Shown: positions 37,788 to 47,600 of the stretch, piece after piece
How positions within the stretch are numbered: the first letter of the stretch is position 1
Layout of the letters: every line of letters starts with the position of its first letter
Origin: Shewanella vesiculosa
GTDB taxonomy: Bacteria > Pseudomonadota > Gammaproteobacteria > Enterobacterales > Shewanellaceae
DNA length: 64,000 nt
Assembly: GCF_021560015.1 (NCBI RefSeq)
Contig: NZ_CP073588.1
Span: forward strand, 434,001 to 498,000
Direction: 5' to 3'
Made by a program: the position numbers and the translations under genes
The notes under the pieces: generated by a model
Databases searched by the model: none
Told to the model about the DNA's origin: nothing
Seen by the model: the letters and a program-made list of their open reading frames with translations, nothing else

Positions 37788-39038
37788 ATGCGCATGAATA
37801 ATAAATTACTTATATTGCCAAATATCTACTTACTTCCCCTTATATTTCTGGTTTATACAAATCAATTATATGCTAATGAACCAAGCGAGTTAGGTTTTTT
37901 GTATAAGCAAGTCATCGATGCGCCAAAAAACAAATCATATAATGATGCAATTAGTAAAGTCATTGCAGTGAAAGATAAATATAAAGGCGACCAACAAAGC
38001 CTGTTTGCCATAAATCAACCGTTAACAACGTTATATTCATATGTAGGACAGTATAAAAAGGCTATTAGCTTTCCGACTGATGAACCACTTATTTCCGAAG
38101 ACCTTATTGAAAACCTTTCTCCTATATCGGCAGTTGAAAAAATACTAACAATGTCCAAAGAGACTCAAATTGTTATGATAAATGAGGCTCATCACATAGC
38201 TCTTCATCGCACTTTAACAACATCTTTACTGCAAAAATTATGGAGTAGTGGATATCGTTACTTAGCAATTGAAACTCTATCAAAGAGAGATGTTGACATT
38301 AATATTCGAGGATACGCTATCGAACGCTCTGGTACATATTCTAACGAACCCGTATATGCCGAAATGATCAGAACTGCTAAAAAACTTGGTTATCAAATTA
38401 TAACGTATGATGATTCTTCGGGTAGTGAAAGGGAGAAGGTAGCAGCTAAAAAAATATATAACGCTTCATTTTCTATTAATAAAAATGCCAAAGTTATAAT
38501 TCATTGCGGCTATAGTCATATTTTAGAAAAAAACATTAAAGACAATAGAATCTGGCTAGCAAACGAATTGGCTAATCTTACTGGCGTCAATCCGCTCACA
38601 ATTAGTCAAACTAATTTAATGGAGTCGAAAACGTTAGAATTTGAAAATCCTATTTATAATAAAATTTTAAACAAATTTAACCCGAAAAAGCCCATTATTT
38701 TGACTGATAATTTGGGCGGCGTATGGTCAACTATGCCTGGGCAGCAGGATGTCGATGTCGTTTGGCCGAGGACGACATACACGAATACTCGACCAGATTG
38801 GTATATTAAAAATCACGACTTAATCTCATTTGAAGGTAAATGGTGTAGAGATAAATATCCATGCATTATTGAAATAAGAAGGAAAAATGAATTAAACGCT
38901 ATACCATTTGACCGACTACGTATTGAGGAGGAGCCAAACGAAAAAGTCGTACTACGTTTACCTTTACATGAATCCATTATATTTGGTTTCAATGCAAACG
39001 GAGAACAAGTGTTTAAAGGACCAACAAAAAATCATTAG
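37788..39038 (+). CDS. Secreted EreA/ChaN-like (Tiki superfamily) protein
   Basis: A 416-residue protein with a signal peptide (about 1-29, ending LYANE) and AAGGA before the ATG. Residues about 115-300 look like the erythromycin-esterase/ChaN/TraB-type fold. VMINEAHH (Glu133, His135, His136) follows a short strand; YLAIETL is a second strand; HCGYSH (His239, His244) would complete the metal or catalytic site. After that come a helical part and a beta-rich tail with four cysteines or fewer (WCRDKYPC). Members include haem-binding lipoproteins and macrolide esterases; a metal-dependent hydrolase acting in the periplasm is the most I can say. Codon use is AT-rich compared with the flanking core genes. 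Confidence 0.6.
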   Translation: MRMNNKLLILPNIYLLPLIFLVYTNQLYANEPSELGFLYKQVIDAPKNKSYNDAISKVIAVKDKYKGDQQSLFAINQPLTTLYSYVGQYKKAISFPTDEPLISEDLIENLSPISAVEKILTMSKETQIVMINEAHHIALHRTLTTSLLQKLWSSGYRYLAIETLSKRDVDINIRGYAIERSGTYSNEPVYAEMIRTAKKLGYQIITYDDSSGSEREKVAAKKIYNASFSINKNAKVIIHCGYSHILEKNIKDNRIWLANELANLTGVNPLTISQTNLMESKTLEFENPIYNKILNKFNPKKPIILTDNLGGVWSTMPGQQDVDVVWPRTTYTNTRPDWYIKNHDLISFEGKWCRDKYPCIIEIRRKNELNAIPFDRLRIEEEPNEKVVLRLPLHESIIFGFNANGEQVFKGPTKNH

Positions 39039-39122
39039 TCACGGTCCAAGTGATGTTAATTTGATCGCTCTATTAGAATAAATATTGAACACTCAACAAC
39101 GCTTTAATTACTCTCCTTAAAA

Positions 39123-39365
39123 ATGAAGGTGGCTAGTTTAAGACAGATGATTGTTAGCTTAGAAGATACACCTTATCAATATTACTCGTGTATTGAGTGT
39201 AAAGCCTTTTTATGTGCCATCTAAAACTCGACAGATGAAAGTTTTGAGCATCTGCATGAATCATAAGAATGGGGACACAATTTAGAAGTATTAATGGGGA
39301 AGCTTTATGTTTCTTTTACATGCTTTATCGATCTGCTATTAGCAGTAATTATTATTAGGTGTTCT
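39123..39365 (+). pseudogene. Decayed REP-associated tyrosine transposase (Y1_Tnp) remnant
   Basis: A 33-residue frame from 39123 reads RQMIVSLEDTPYQYYSC...KAFLC, close to the start of RAYT-type transposases (RQxSLxDTxYYHCxSRCVRRAFLC). After the stop at 39222, the remnant (N)STDESFEHLHE matches their TGxSFEHRR segment. DNA near 39323-39365 (ATCGAT...TATTAGCAGTAAT...ATTATTAGGTGTT) corresponds to a worn IDICAYAVMSNHYHVVL, the region with the His pair. Several deletions and stops make it non-functional. It lies at the right-hand edge of the accessory stretch. Confidence 0.6.
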
Positions 39366-39703
39366 GCCATTATTGATAATAATTTCAGAATATTAACTAA
39401 GTTACTACATAACGCAATCTCTTAGCATCGAATTAAGGATGACTACCATCTTTACTGACGAATGCAATAATAACCACTTTTTGGGGCTTTCCTTGGCTAA
39501 GTAAGATAGGCCGCGCGAAGTCGCGTCCAATCCCAAGAGTTGCACAAGCCTAAAACCTCAGCGGTTTCGCTCTATCAAGTATATCATCATAAAAATGAGT
39601 AGCAGGTTTTCATCTCCTGATACTCAACTTCATGCTCAACAGCTCATGTATCTTTGGTCAAATTGTTAAGGCGTTTTCCGTCGATGTACTCACAACATAT
39701 GGT
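39366..39703. other. Intergenic region of about 340 bp
   Basis: Nothing intact is seen. It may contain further debris of the transposase; a GC-rich patch at 39510-39535 (GGCCGCGCGAAGTCGCGTCC) stands out from its AT-rich surroundings. Confidence 0.35.
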
Positions 39704-40315
39704 CTATCTGAATAGGTTCCAGATAATGGTATTGTCTGCACCAAGACTCCACAGCAATACAACGGCGGCTAGTAAAACCTCTAGTACTAATACACCAATG
39801 GCTAGCGTCGTGCTTGATATAATAAAGCCCTGTTGATTACTTATGCCTAAAAAGCTTGGTGTACCACGATAGAGTAAATAGCCTGTATAACAAATGCCCA
39901 TAATGCAGGCGAGTGTACATAACCAAATCATAGGGTATATCGCAAACAGGCCACTTAAAAACATCGGTGTGGCAATATAACCGGCAAAGACAATACATTC
40001 ATTTCTGCTTGGGCAATTAGGGTATTTACGCGCCAACCCATGGATCAAACTACCGACTATTGTCACTGCCGTTAAAATTAACACATAAAATAAAATTCCT
40101 AGGCTTAAACCGCTCTCCATTGAGACCTTGATTGTGTCTTCACCACCAAAAGTCCAGCCAAACTGTGTCGTACCAATAAAAGTACTGACCACTGGGATCG
40201 CCGCCAACCACAGTACATGACTGGTGTACAAATGACTGACCGTTTCATGTTCATTACTTATGTTGCGCCATTCTTTATCAGGATGATGTACAAGTCCCCA
40301 AACGTGATTAATCAT
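39704..40315 (-). CDS. Yip1-family inner-membrane protein
   Basis: This 203-residue membrane protein has about five helices. The N-terminal motif GLVHHPDKEWRNI, followed by LYTSHVLWLAAIP, is typical of bacterial Yip1 (PF04893) proteins, as is the central cytoplasmic segment with PSRNECIVFAGYIATPMFLSG. Function is unknown. It is divergent from the chemoreceptor gene, with a 366-bp gap between. Confidence 0.8.
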   Translation of the reverse strand: MINHVWGLVHHPDKEWRNISNEHETVSHLYTSHVLWLAAIPVVSTFIGTTQFGWTFGGEDTIKVSMESGLSLGILFYVLILTAVTIVGSLIHGLARKYPNCPSRNECIVFAGYIATPMFLSGLFAIYPMIWLCTLACIMGICYTGYLLYRGTPSFLGISNQQGFIISSTTLAIGVLVLEVLLAAVVLLWSLGADNTIIWNLFR

Positions 40316-40681
40316 GCTTCCTCCTCGCTTTTTTCAAGCTACAGTTTTTTCTAAAACCTAAGGTTACTGGCACACTATGGTGTGTCTTAAATAACAGTAT
40401 AGGAGGTAAGCGCATATTTGCTTTATTCGGTGCTCTTTTTATTATCCTTTAGTGAATGGTAACTGCAGTTAAGAGTGTTTGCGCAATCATCATAAAAATC
40501 GCTGGCTTAGTTACTTTTCTCAAATAAGAGCAATATTTTTTACCCTTTATATATTCAATGTAATGATTTAAAGACTAAACCAGTTATTGCTATGACCCCC
40601 AATTACTGAGACCCTAAATAGTGATCGATTAACGCTCGACTAACGTATTGACGTTGTTACTTTTTTTATTAGAGATCTATT
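40316..40681. other. Intergenic region of about 370 bp
   Basis: Separates two divergent genes. I see no clear sigma-28 or other specialised promoter and no hairpin with a T tract. Confidence 0.4.
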
Positions 40682-42286
40682 ATGTGGTTTAGTTCGAAAA
40701 TTAGTCGGAAAGCGCTAGCATTGCAGCTAGTTACCACGCATCAGTCAGCTTCTGTTGTGGTCGATGCTCAGCAAAATATTATTGTCGTTAATGATGCTTT
40801 TAATCAATTAAGCAAGCGCTTAAAACAAGCTGATCATAATCAAACCTTTACTTTATTGCTTACTCGTTATGACAGTATCAGCAAAACTATTCGCTGTGAT
40901 GAAAACCAACTCCTTAGTCAGCAAGTAATCCAACTGACTTATAAAAACTTAGAGTCTTGTTCACTTTATACGTTTGATGCTGTATCAACACCGTTATTAA
41001 CTGAAAGTGTGTGGCAAGAGTTATTAGCTTTCAGTGGCAAGGCCTATGTTGTATTTGATAACAATGAAAAGTTAGTAACAGCTAATTTGGATCCCGTAAA
41101 TACTGACTCTATTCATTTAAATCAAGCAGATATCAATTTACAGAGAACGTTAAAAAATGGGCTTAACAATAAAGAACACCTACTTTGTTTATCTGAGCAA
41201 GATAAGGTCTATGTTCATGTGGCGCGCCATCAAATAAATTCTGGTAATCAAAAGTTCACCGCCTATGTATTATCCCATCAAGAGCAAAACCAGCACATTA
41301 AGCAATTTGAAATGTTATCAAAGGTGGTAAGTAACACTAGCACTAGTGTATTGATCACTGATAAAAATGGTTTAGTTGAATATGTAAACCCCGGTTTTGA
41401 AAAACTTTCAGGCTTGACCCTTGCAGAAGTAAAGGGCAAAAAACCCGGTATACTTTTGCAACGAGAACAAACCGACAAAGAAACGATTAAGCGCATATCT
41501 CAAAAGCTCAAAGCAAAACAAGCCTTCTATGAAGAGATATTGAATTTTGATAAAAATGGAGTGCCATATTGGATTGTATTGGCAGTAAATCCGATTTTTA
41601 ATGACAAGGGGGAGCACACAGGTTTTGTTGGTGTGAGCTCTGATGTGCGTGAAATCAAACGTATTGTTTTAGAACAGATTAATCAAAGAGATGCAATAAG
41701 CAGTCATTCGGCAGTGTTAGAGTTTAATCAAAGTGGTCAGTTTATTTCAGCTAATGACTATACTAAAAAGCAGTTAAATTTACACGACGATGTACAAATG
41801 CAAACTGTAGTGGGGAATTTAAAAGACCACTTAGATCATTCTCGTACGCAGATGATCCAACGAGGCGAACCGACAGCAGTCATGATGAAACTGACTCATC
41901 AAGGCACTGAAGTGATTTTAGATTGTGTTATTTCTTCCATTACGGATTTGAATGGAAATATTTCTAAGTATATTGTTTTTGGTAGTAATGTTTCTTCTCG
42001 TAATAAGTTAGTGACCGAAACGCACAGTGCTATGTCTATAGTGTTGAGTAAAATTCAAAATACAGTAACGACCATTAATGCGGTCGCCGATCAAACTAAC
42101 CTATTAGCCCTCAATGCAGCCATCGAAGCTGCAAGAGCAGGTGAAGCCGGACGTGGATTTGCCGTTGTTGCGGACGAAGTTCGTAATCTTGCGAAAACGT
42201 CAAATGACGCCGCGGTTCAAATAGGCCTACTCATCAATGAAACTCAATCTCATGTTGATGAGTTAGCTTCTTTTTTAAGTGAATAA
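40682..42286 (+). CDS. Soluble PAS-domain chemoreceptor with a short signalling hairpin
   Basis: This 534-residue protein has no membrane helix. Three PAS-like segments can be seen: about 18-110 ([18 protein letters not shown]), about 215-325 ([24 protein letters not shown], with a PAC-type [19 protein letters not shown]), and about 340-440. The C-terminus (about 446-534) is an MCP signalling tip, with the CheA/CheW-binding core [29 protein letters not shown]. It ends about 30 residues after that core, so the usual long methylation helices are nearly absent. It probably senses a cytoplasmic or redox signal. A weak hairpin follows. Confidence 0.83.
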   Translation: MWFSSKISRKALALQLVTTHQSASVVVDAQQNIIVVNDAFNQLSKRLKQADHNQTFTLLLTRYDSISKTIRCDENQLLSQQVIQLTYKNLESCSLYTFDAVSTPLLTESVWQELLAFSGKAYVVFDNNEKLVTANLDPVNTDSIHLNQADINLQRTLKNGLNNKEHLLCLSEQDKVYVHVARHQINSGNQKFTAYVLSHQEQNQHIKQFEMLSKVVSNTSTSVLITDKNGLVEYVNPGFEKLSGLTLAEVKGKKPGILLQREQTDKETIKRISQKLKAKQAFYEEILNFDKNGVPYWIVLAVNPIFNDKGEHTGFVGVSSDVREIKRIVLEQINQRDAISSHSAVLEFNQSGQFISANDYTKKQLNLHDDVQMQTVVGNLKDHLDHSRTQMIQRGEPTAVMMKLTHQGTEVILDCVISSITDLNGNISKYIVFGSNVSSRNKLVTETHSAMSIVLSKIQNTVTTINAVADQTNLLALNAAIEAARAGEAGRGFAVVADEVRNLAKTSNDAAVQIGLLINETQSHVDELASFLSE

Positions 42287-42339
42287 GTTGAGCTCAACTC
42301 GCTCTAGCTGCCTATAAGTTGTTCAAAAGACGATAATAG

Positions 42340-42363
42340 AAGCCCACTTTAATGAGTGGGCTT
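42340..42363. terminator. Hairpin between the chemoreceptor gene and recD
   Basis: A perfect 9-bp stem AAGCCCACT / AGTGGGCTT with a 6-nt loop lies between convergent genes; no T run follows, so termination is uncertain. Confidence 0.45.
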
Positions 42364-42569
42364 GGAATGAGTTGGTTTATACGTTGCTTGAATGAGCCGC
42401 TTGCTCAAATGGTCAACAAACCAGATAGGTGCACTGGCAGATTTTATTCGCTGTCACCCATAGCACTCATCTTTAGGCCAGCTGAAGCTGTTCAAATTCG
42501 GTCCCGACTAATCTGTGATAGTGCAGATTTGCTTACCCTGGAATAGCGTTCATGTTATTTCTCTTAAAA

Positions 42570-44618
42570 TCAGCCCCACAATCTCCAAGCTAGCCCAGAT
42601 GCTCGTGATGTGGCTTGTTTGCTGGCTTTTTCAAATATCATTGCCGTGCCTAAGCAATAGAAATGGTTTTTGGCGCGGGTGATGGCGGTGTAAAGCAGTT
42701 CTTTACTGAGTAATTGCCATTGGGCGGAGCTGGGTTTATGTGGCAATACAAAGCTGACTTTATCAAACTCGCTGCCTTGGCTTTTGTGGACTGTCATGGC
42801 GTAGCAAGTGTCGTGGCTGGGTAAGCGTGCGGGCAATACTTTAAGCAGGCTGCCATCAGCCATAACAAAGTGGGCCATTAAGCGGCTTGGCTTAGTGCTG
42901 TCTTGCAAGATTAAACCAATGTCGCCATTAAATAAGCCTAAGTTGTAATCGTTACTTTGAATAATGATCGGTCGGCCTAAATAGAACTCATTTTGAGGAG
43001 TAATCAGTTTGGCGTGTTTGAGGCTGTCGGTGATGGCGATGTTCATGCCCTCAACCCCAAATTCACTTGCTCGCATGGCACACAAGACTCGATATTGGTT
43101 AAAGCTGTCGATGATGGTTTGTTCAGCATGCGGCAGTGTTATGGCGCTGTCTTGCCGATCCGCTTGATCGATAATGGCCTGTTGATTCTGTAGTACCAAA
43201 TTAAGGTAGTCCCCATAAGCGTGTACCGATAATGCCAATAATGCTTGTTTACCTGTGTTATCTCCTTGGGCATTATGCTGATGTTCAAACCAATTCAATT
43301 CGGCATGATTGTGCTGCCATACTTGGCGAATCGCATGCACATTTGATTGATTAACCGCATTGGCTAATAACCCAATACCTGCATCACCTTTAAAACGATG
43401 GCTGTGCATCAACATACACAAACTGTCACCAATTTTAGGCTGTTGATGAATAAACTGACTGACATCTTGTTGGGTTAATTGCTCAATGAGCTTTGCCTGT
43501 GCGGCGCTGTAACGCATTGACCATGGTGATGTTTGTTGCGGGTTAGCTTGTTTTAAACCAACACAAATATCCGCGAGCACTGCGCCAGCTTCTACGGATG
43601 CGAGTTGATCTTGGTCGCCTAACAATATCAAACGGCCATGAGACGGTAGGGCGCTGAGTAATTTATACATCATGGGTAAGTCGACCATCGACGCTTCATC
43701 GACCACCAGTAAATCTAAGCGCAACGGATTATCCTGATGGTGCCTAAATTGATATGAGTTTGGGATAACCCCCAATAGTCGATGCAATGTTGAGGCTTCT
43801 TCTGGTATTTGTTTTAGCGAATCTGTTAATACTTTCGCCAATGCTGGGTCGCTGACTTGAGTTAGCTGTTGCAGTAAACGATGTTTAGACGCCTTGATCG
43901 ATTCACTTAGCCTTGCTGCCGCTTTACCTGTAGGCGCGACTAAACGGATTGTTAGCGACGATTGGGTTAACAGTAACAATAATAGCTTGGTTACTGTGGT
44001 GGTTTTACCGGTTCCTGGGCCGCCGGTTATCACCGCTAATGCTTTGGCCAACGCTGTGGCCGTGGCAATTTTTTGCCAATTAAACTGGCTGCTATTGCTG
44101 TCTTCTGCGGTAAATAAGCATTCAATCAGTTGCGGCAGATTACTGTTAGCTAGGTCGATTTCAATTTGTTGATTGGCTAACTGGGTCAACTTAGCCGCCA
44201 CTTGAGTTTCAAAGAAGTGGTATTTATTTAAATATAAGCGCCCATGTTCAAAAATCATCGGTTTGTTGTCACCGGGCTGGCCGACGGCATCAAATAGCAC
44301 GATTTGTTCAATCAATTGTTGATGGTTAAGTTCAATCCGACAATTGATTTCAGCGTTGCCGCGGTTGTCCTCTGCCATGGGATTGGCTAAATCAATTTGC
44401 TCGATGACTAAACAACTGTGCTGATTAGACAATTGCTGACTGAGCATGGCGCAAACAAGCAAGAACAGTTGCGGCTGTTGTTCGCTCATCGCGGGATCGT
44501 TATTGATGGTTTCAATATTGGCCAGCTCTAAAGCAAAATGACGATCGAGTGCGGTAATGAGCCGCTGTTCTTGCCAAAGGTGCAATAACTCAGTGATTGG
44601 ATGGGTGAGTATTAGCAT
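42570..44618 (-). CDS. recD: RecD: exonuclease V alpha subunit (5'-3' helicase)
   Basis: This 682-residue SF1 helicase has Walker A ITGGPGTGKTTT, motif Ia APTGKAA, Walker B LVVDEASM, GDQDQLASVEAG, and the C-terminal MTVHKSQGSEFD and ALLYTAITRAK-type motifs. RecD is the fast 5'-3' motor of RecBCD and gates its response to Chi. Its start overlaps the 3' end of recB by 7 bp. Order recC-recB-recD on the minus strand indicates one operon. Length is slightly above that of E. coli RecD (608). Confidence 0.93.
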   Translation of the reverse strand: MLILTHPITELLHLWQEQRLITALDRHFALELANIETINNDPAMSEQQPQLFLLVCAMLSQQLSNQHSCLVIEQIDLANPMAEDNRGNAEINCRIELNHQQLIEQIVLFDAVGQPGDNKPMIFEHGRLYLNKYHFFETQVAAKLTQLANQQIEIDLANSNLPQLIECLFTAEDSNSSQFNWQKIATATALAKALAVITGGPGTGKTTTVTKLLLLLLTQSSLTIRLVAPTGKAAARLSESIKASKHRLLQQLTQVSDPALAKVLTDSLKQIPEEASTLHRLLGVIPNSYQFRHHQDNPLRLDLLVVDEASMVDLPMMYKLLSALPSHGRLILLGDQDQLASVEAGAVLADICVGLKQANPQQTSPWSMRYSAAQAKLIEQLTQQDVSQFIHQQPKIGDSLCMLMHSHRFKGDAGIGLLANAVNQSNVHAIRQVWQHNHAELNWFEHQHNAQGDNTGKQALLALSVHAYGDYLNLVLQNQQAIIDQADRQDSAITLPHAEQTIIDSFNQYRVLCAMRASEFGVEGMNIAITDSLKHAKLITPQNEFYLGRPIIIQSNDYNLGLFNGDIGLILQDSTKPSRLMAHFVMADGSLLKVLPARLPSHDTCYAMTVHKSQGSEFDKVSFVLPHKPSSAQWQLLSKELLYTAITRAKNHFYCLGTAMIFEKASKQATSRASGLAWRLWG

Positions 44619-47600
44619 GATGACGTCTCCGGCGCACGATTGTCTGTATTACCTGTAAATAAGCGGTCGAGTTGTTCGATTAATGCTTGCGGTGGTTTGT
44701 CATAAAACACCCCCGCGCCAGGATGCTCAGGATGCATGCCGCGTAAAAACAGGTAATAGCAGCCGCCAATATGTTGCTGATAATTGTAGTTTGGTAATCT
44801 AAGCGATAAGTAACGATGCAATGCCAAGGTATACAAGATGTATTGCAAATTATAACGATGAGCATCAATGGCTTTAGCCATGGCTGAGCGAGTGTAGTCG
44901 CAATAGTTATCACCCAAATGGTTGGACTTATAATCGGCAATATAAAATTGGCCTTGGTGCTCAAAGGTTAAATCGATAAAGCCTTTTAACATGCCTTTTA
45001 AGGTATCAAAGTCGAGTCCGGCGACATAACCGTGTTGCTGCAAAATATGATTTAATTGCGACGCTTGTAAGGTTGAAATAGGCAAATAAAACTCCATTTC
45101 GACCATTTTTTGCTTGATGCCTAATTGGCTTAATGTCAGTGATGTGTCCTCTGACAATGTCTCGATAAACAAGGGCGCTGCCAATATTTGCTGATACCAG
45201 TCCATTAACGGCTGTTGCCACAGGGCTTCGTCAAATCCATATTGTTTCATGGCTTTCGTTAGCGCAGGTGTCAGTTCAGTGTCTGCTTGGGTAAAATCAA
45301 ACAGCTCTAACACTAAATGCATAAAACTACCGGCGTTGGCGCCGCGTTCAAAGGTAAAGCGATCAAGTACGGGTTCGCTGGTTAGCTCATCTTGTAACTG
45401 TAATTGGATTAACTCATCGGTGAAGTCTTCATCGTCGGCACCGGGCGCGACTCTCTCATGAGGCAGATGTTTTACTAAGCCAGAATAACTGCCCACGCGC
45501 CATGCAAGGCTTTGTGCGCGAGTGACTTTTTTGGCCGCTAGAATGTCATTATTGTCGTGGATATCGGCGAGCACAGAATCGTCAATATCGTTGCTTAAGC
45601 ATTCCACACTCATCGCTGGCAAGATGGCAATTGCATTCACTTTGGCTTGAATAAGGGCAAAGTCAGTTTTCTTGTCGGTAATGCCCAACAGATAACCGAT
45701 GCCTGTTTCAGGTAATTGGCTGCTGATCCCCGCTTTTAACTGACGGCTTTGGTTGGCAATATACAAATAACACACGTAAACCGGCCGCGTTAGCGCCACA
45801 TACAGTAGGCGTAAATCTTCAGCGAGGGTTTCTTGTTTGAGTTGTTCCCAGCCTTCGTCGGTGGCGTCGATATCCCAAATGAGCTGCTCATTTTTATGGT
45901 ACATCATAGGTGCAGGGCGTTTTTTATTGCCACGGGCTAAGCTGACAAACGGCACAAAACATACCGGATATTCTAAGCCCTTACTTTTATGAATAGTGAC
46001 AATTTGCACTAAGTTCTGTTCGCTTTCTAAGCGCAGTTGCTGCTCATCACCGCCGTTGTTACCAATCAGTTGTTGCTCGTACCAATTGATAAGCGCGCTG
46101 CTTCCATCGAGCTCAGTGGCCTTTTGCTGCAGTAATTCGGCTAAATGCCTAAAGTCGGTTAGGCGTCGTTCACCAGAGGCTTTGAGATCTGCTGCGTTGT
46201 CGTCATCAGCATCATTAAAGCTATTGTCACTATTGCTGCTATAAGTGCTATCACTGTGAGCATTAGCGTTATGTTCATTAACACTATTGATGTCAGCCGT
46301 GACAGATTGCGACAGATAACGATGGATCAGTTTGGTTTCGCTGGCAAAGTTAAGCAGCGCAGGCATCACGCCGCGTTGTTGCCACAACTGATGCCAATGA
46401 GTGAATTGATCTAATACCTGTTGGCGTTGTTCTTCATCTTGGTTAAATTGATGGATCCGCTGGGCATTAAACCCGACAAGCTCAGTGGCCAGTGCGGCGC
46501 GGATAGCGCGTTCATCTTTAGGCGTGGCTAATGCATACAATAAAATGGCCATTTCACGGGCTTCAATGGTGTTAAACACACTGTCTCGGCTTAAAAATAC
46601 CGCGCCAATTTTACGTGCTGATAATGCCGCTTTCATCACGGCGGCTTCGTTACGGTCGCGCACCAATATGGCAATGTCTTTGGCAATGAGCGGTTTACCT
46701 TCCTGCTCAAGGTTGGTATTCACTCGGCATAACCCTTGTTGCGCTTCGGTGAGTAAGCGCTTTATTTCGCTGGCAGCATCAGCGGCCAAGCGTTGTCTTG
46801 CGCTGGTTTTATTGAGGCCATTAACATCGTCTTCGGCTAATAAACGGATCCGCAGCGCGGCAGGATTGGTTGTGGCTTCACTCAGGTGTTTATTGGCTGC
46901 CGATGATGGGGTTTTAACAATATCATAGGGGATAGCTTGGCTAATAAACGGGTCTTGATGTTGGCTAAATAGCTGATTAACGCCATTGACTAATTGAGTC
47001 GATGAGCGGTAATTGGTGTCAAGATTATAATGGGCCTGTGTTTGTTGGCGCGCGGCAATATAGGTATAAATGTCGGCACCACGAAAAGCATAAATCGCCT
47101 GCTTAGGATCGCCAATCATTAATAAGCTCAGCTGACCTTTACTGGCGTCGTTAGCTTTGTTGTCATTACTATTGTCTTCATTAGCTGGGCTGTGCACAGT
47201 GGTCGCTGTGGTTAAGTCCAGTTGCGATGCTAGCGGCTGTTGATATACCTGATTAAAAATGGTGAATTGCAGAGGGTCGGTGTCTTGGAATTCATCAATT
47301 AATGCGACCGGAAAACGCTTAGCAATAGCATGGGCTAGGGTGATCGGGTTTTGGCTGAGCGCCATGGCTAAGCTGAGTAATAGGTCATCGGGTGTCATTA
47401 AATTACGTTGCTGTTTTTGGCCAGCAAAGCGTTGACGAATGCCTTCACGGGCGCGTACTAAAAATGACGGAATAAGCTGATTAATTAACTCAAGCAAGCG
47501 CTCGATATGATCCAGCAACGGCGCTTCAGCAGCAGTGGGAATAACGCCCCCTTTATTGAGTTTAAGCTCGGATAATGCCAATTGCTCCAGCGCTTTTATT

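Noticed and set aside
37010..37790. GCGTTAT sequences at about 37154 and 37559 flanking a single-gene unit, suggesting integron cassettes
   Set aside because: The upstream arms do not form the paired R''/L'' and L'/R' palindromes of attC sites, spacing is irregular, and no integrase gene is present in the window.
42352..42546. 64-codon frame between the chemoreceptor gene and recD
   Set aside because: It starts inside the terminator-like hairpin and has no ribosome-binding site.
45996..46928. Long antisense open frames inside recB (82 and 147 codons)
   Set aside because: They mirror the codon pattern of recB, lack ribosome-binding sites, and their translations have the odd Ser/Arg/Ala-rich composition of antisense shadows.
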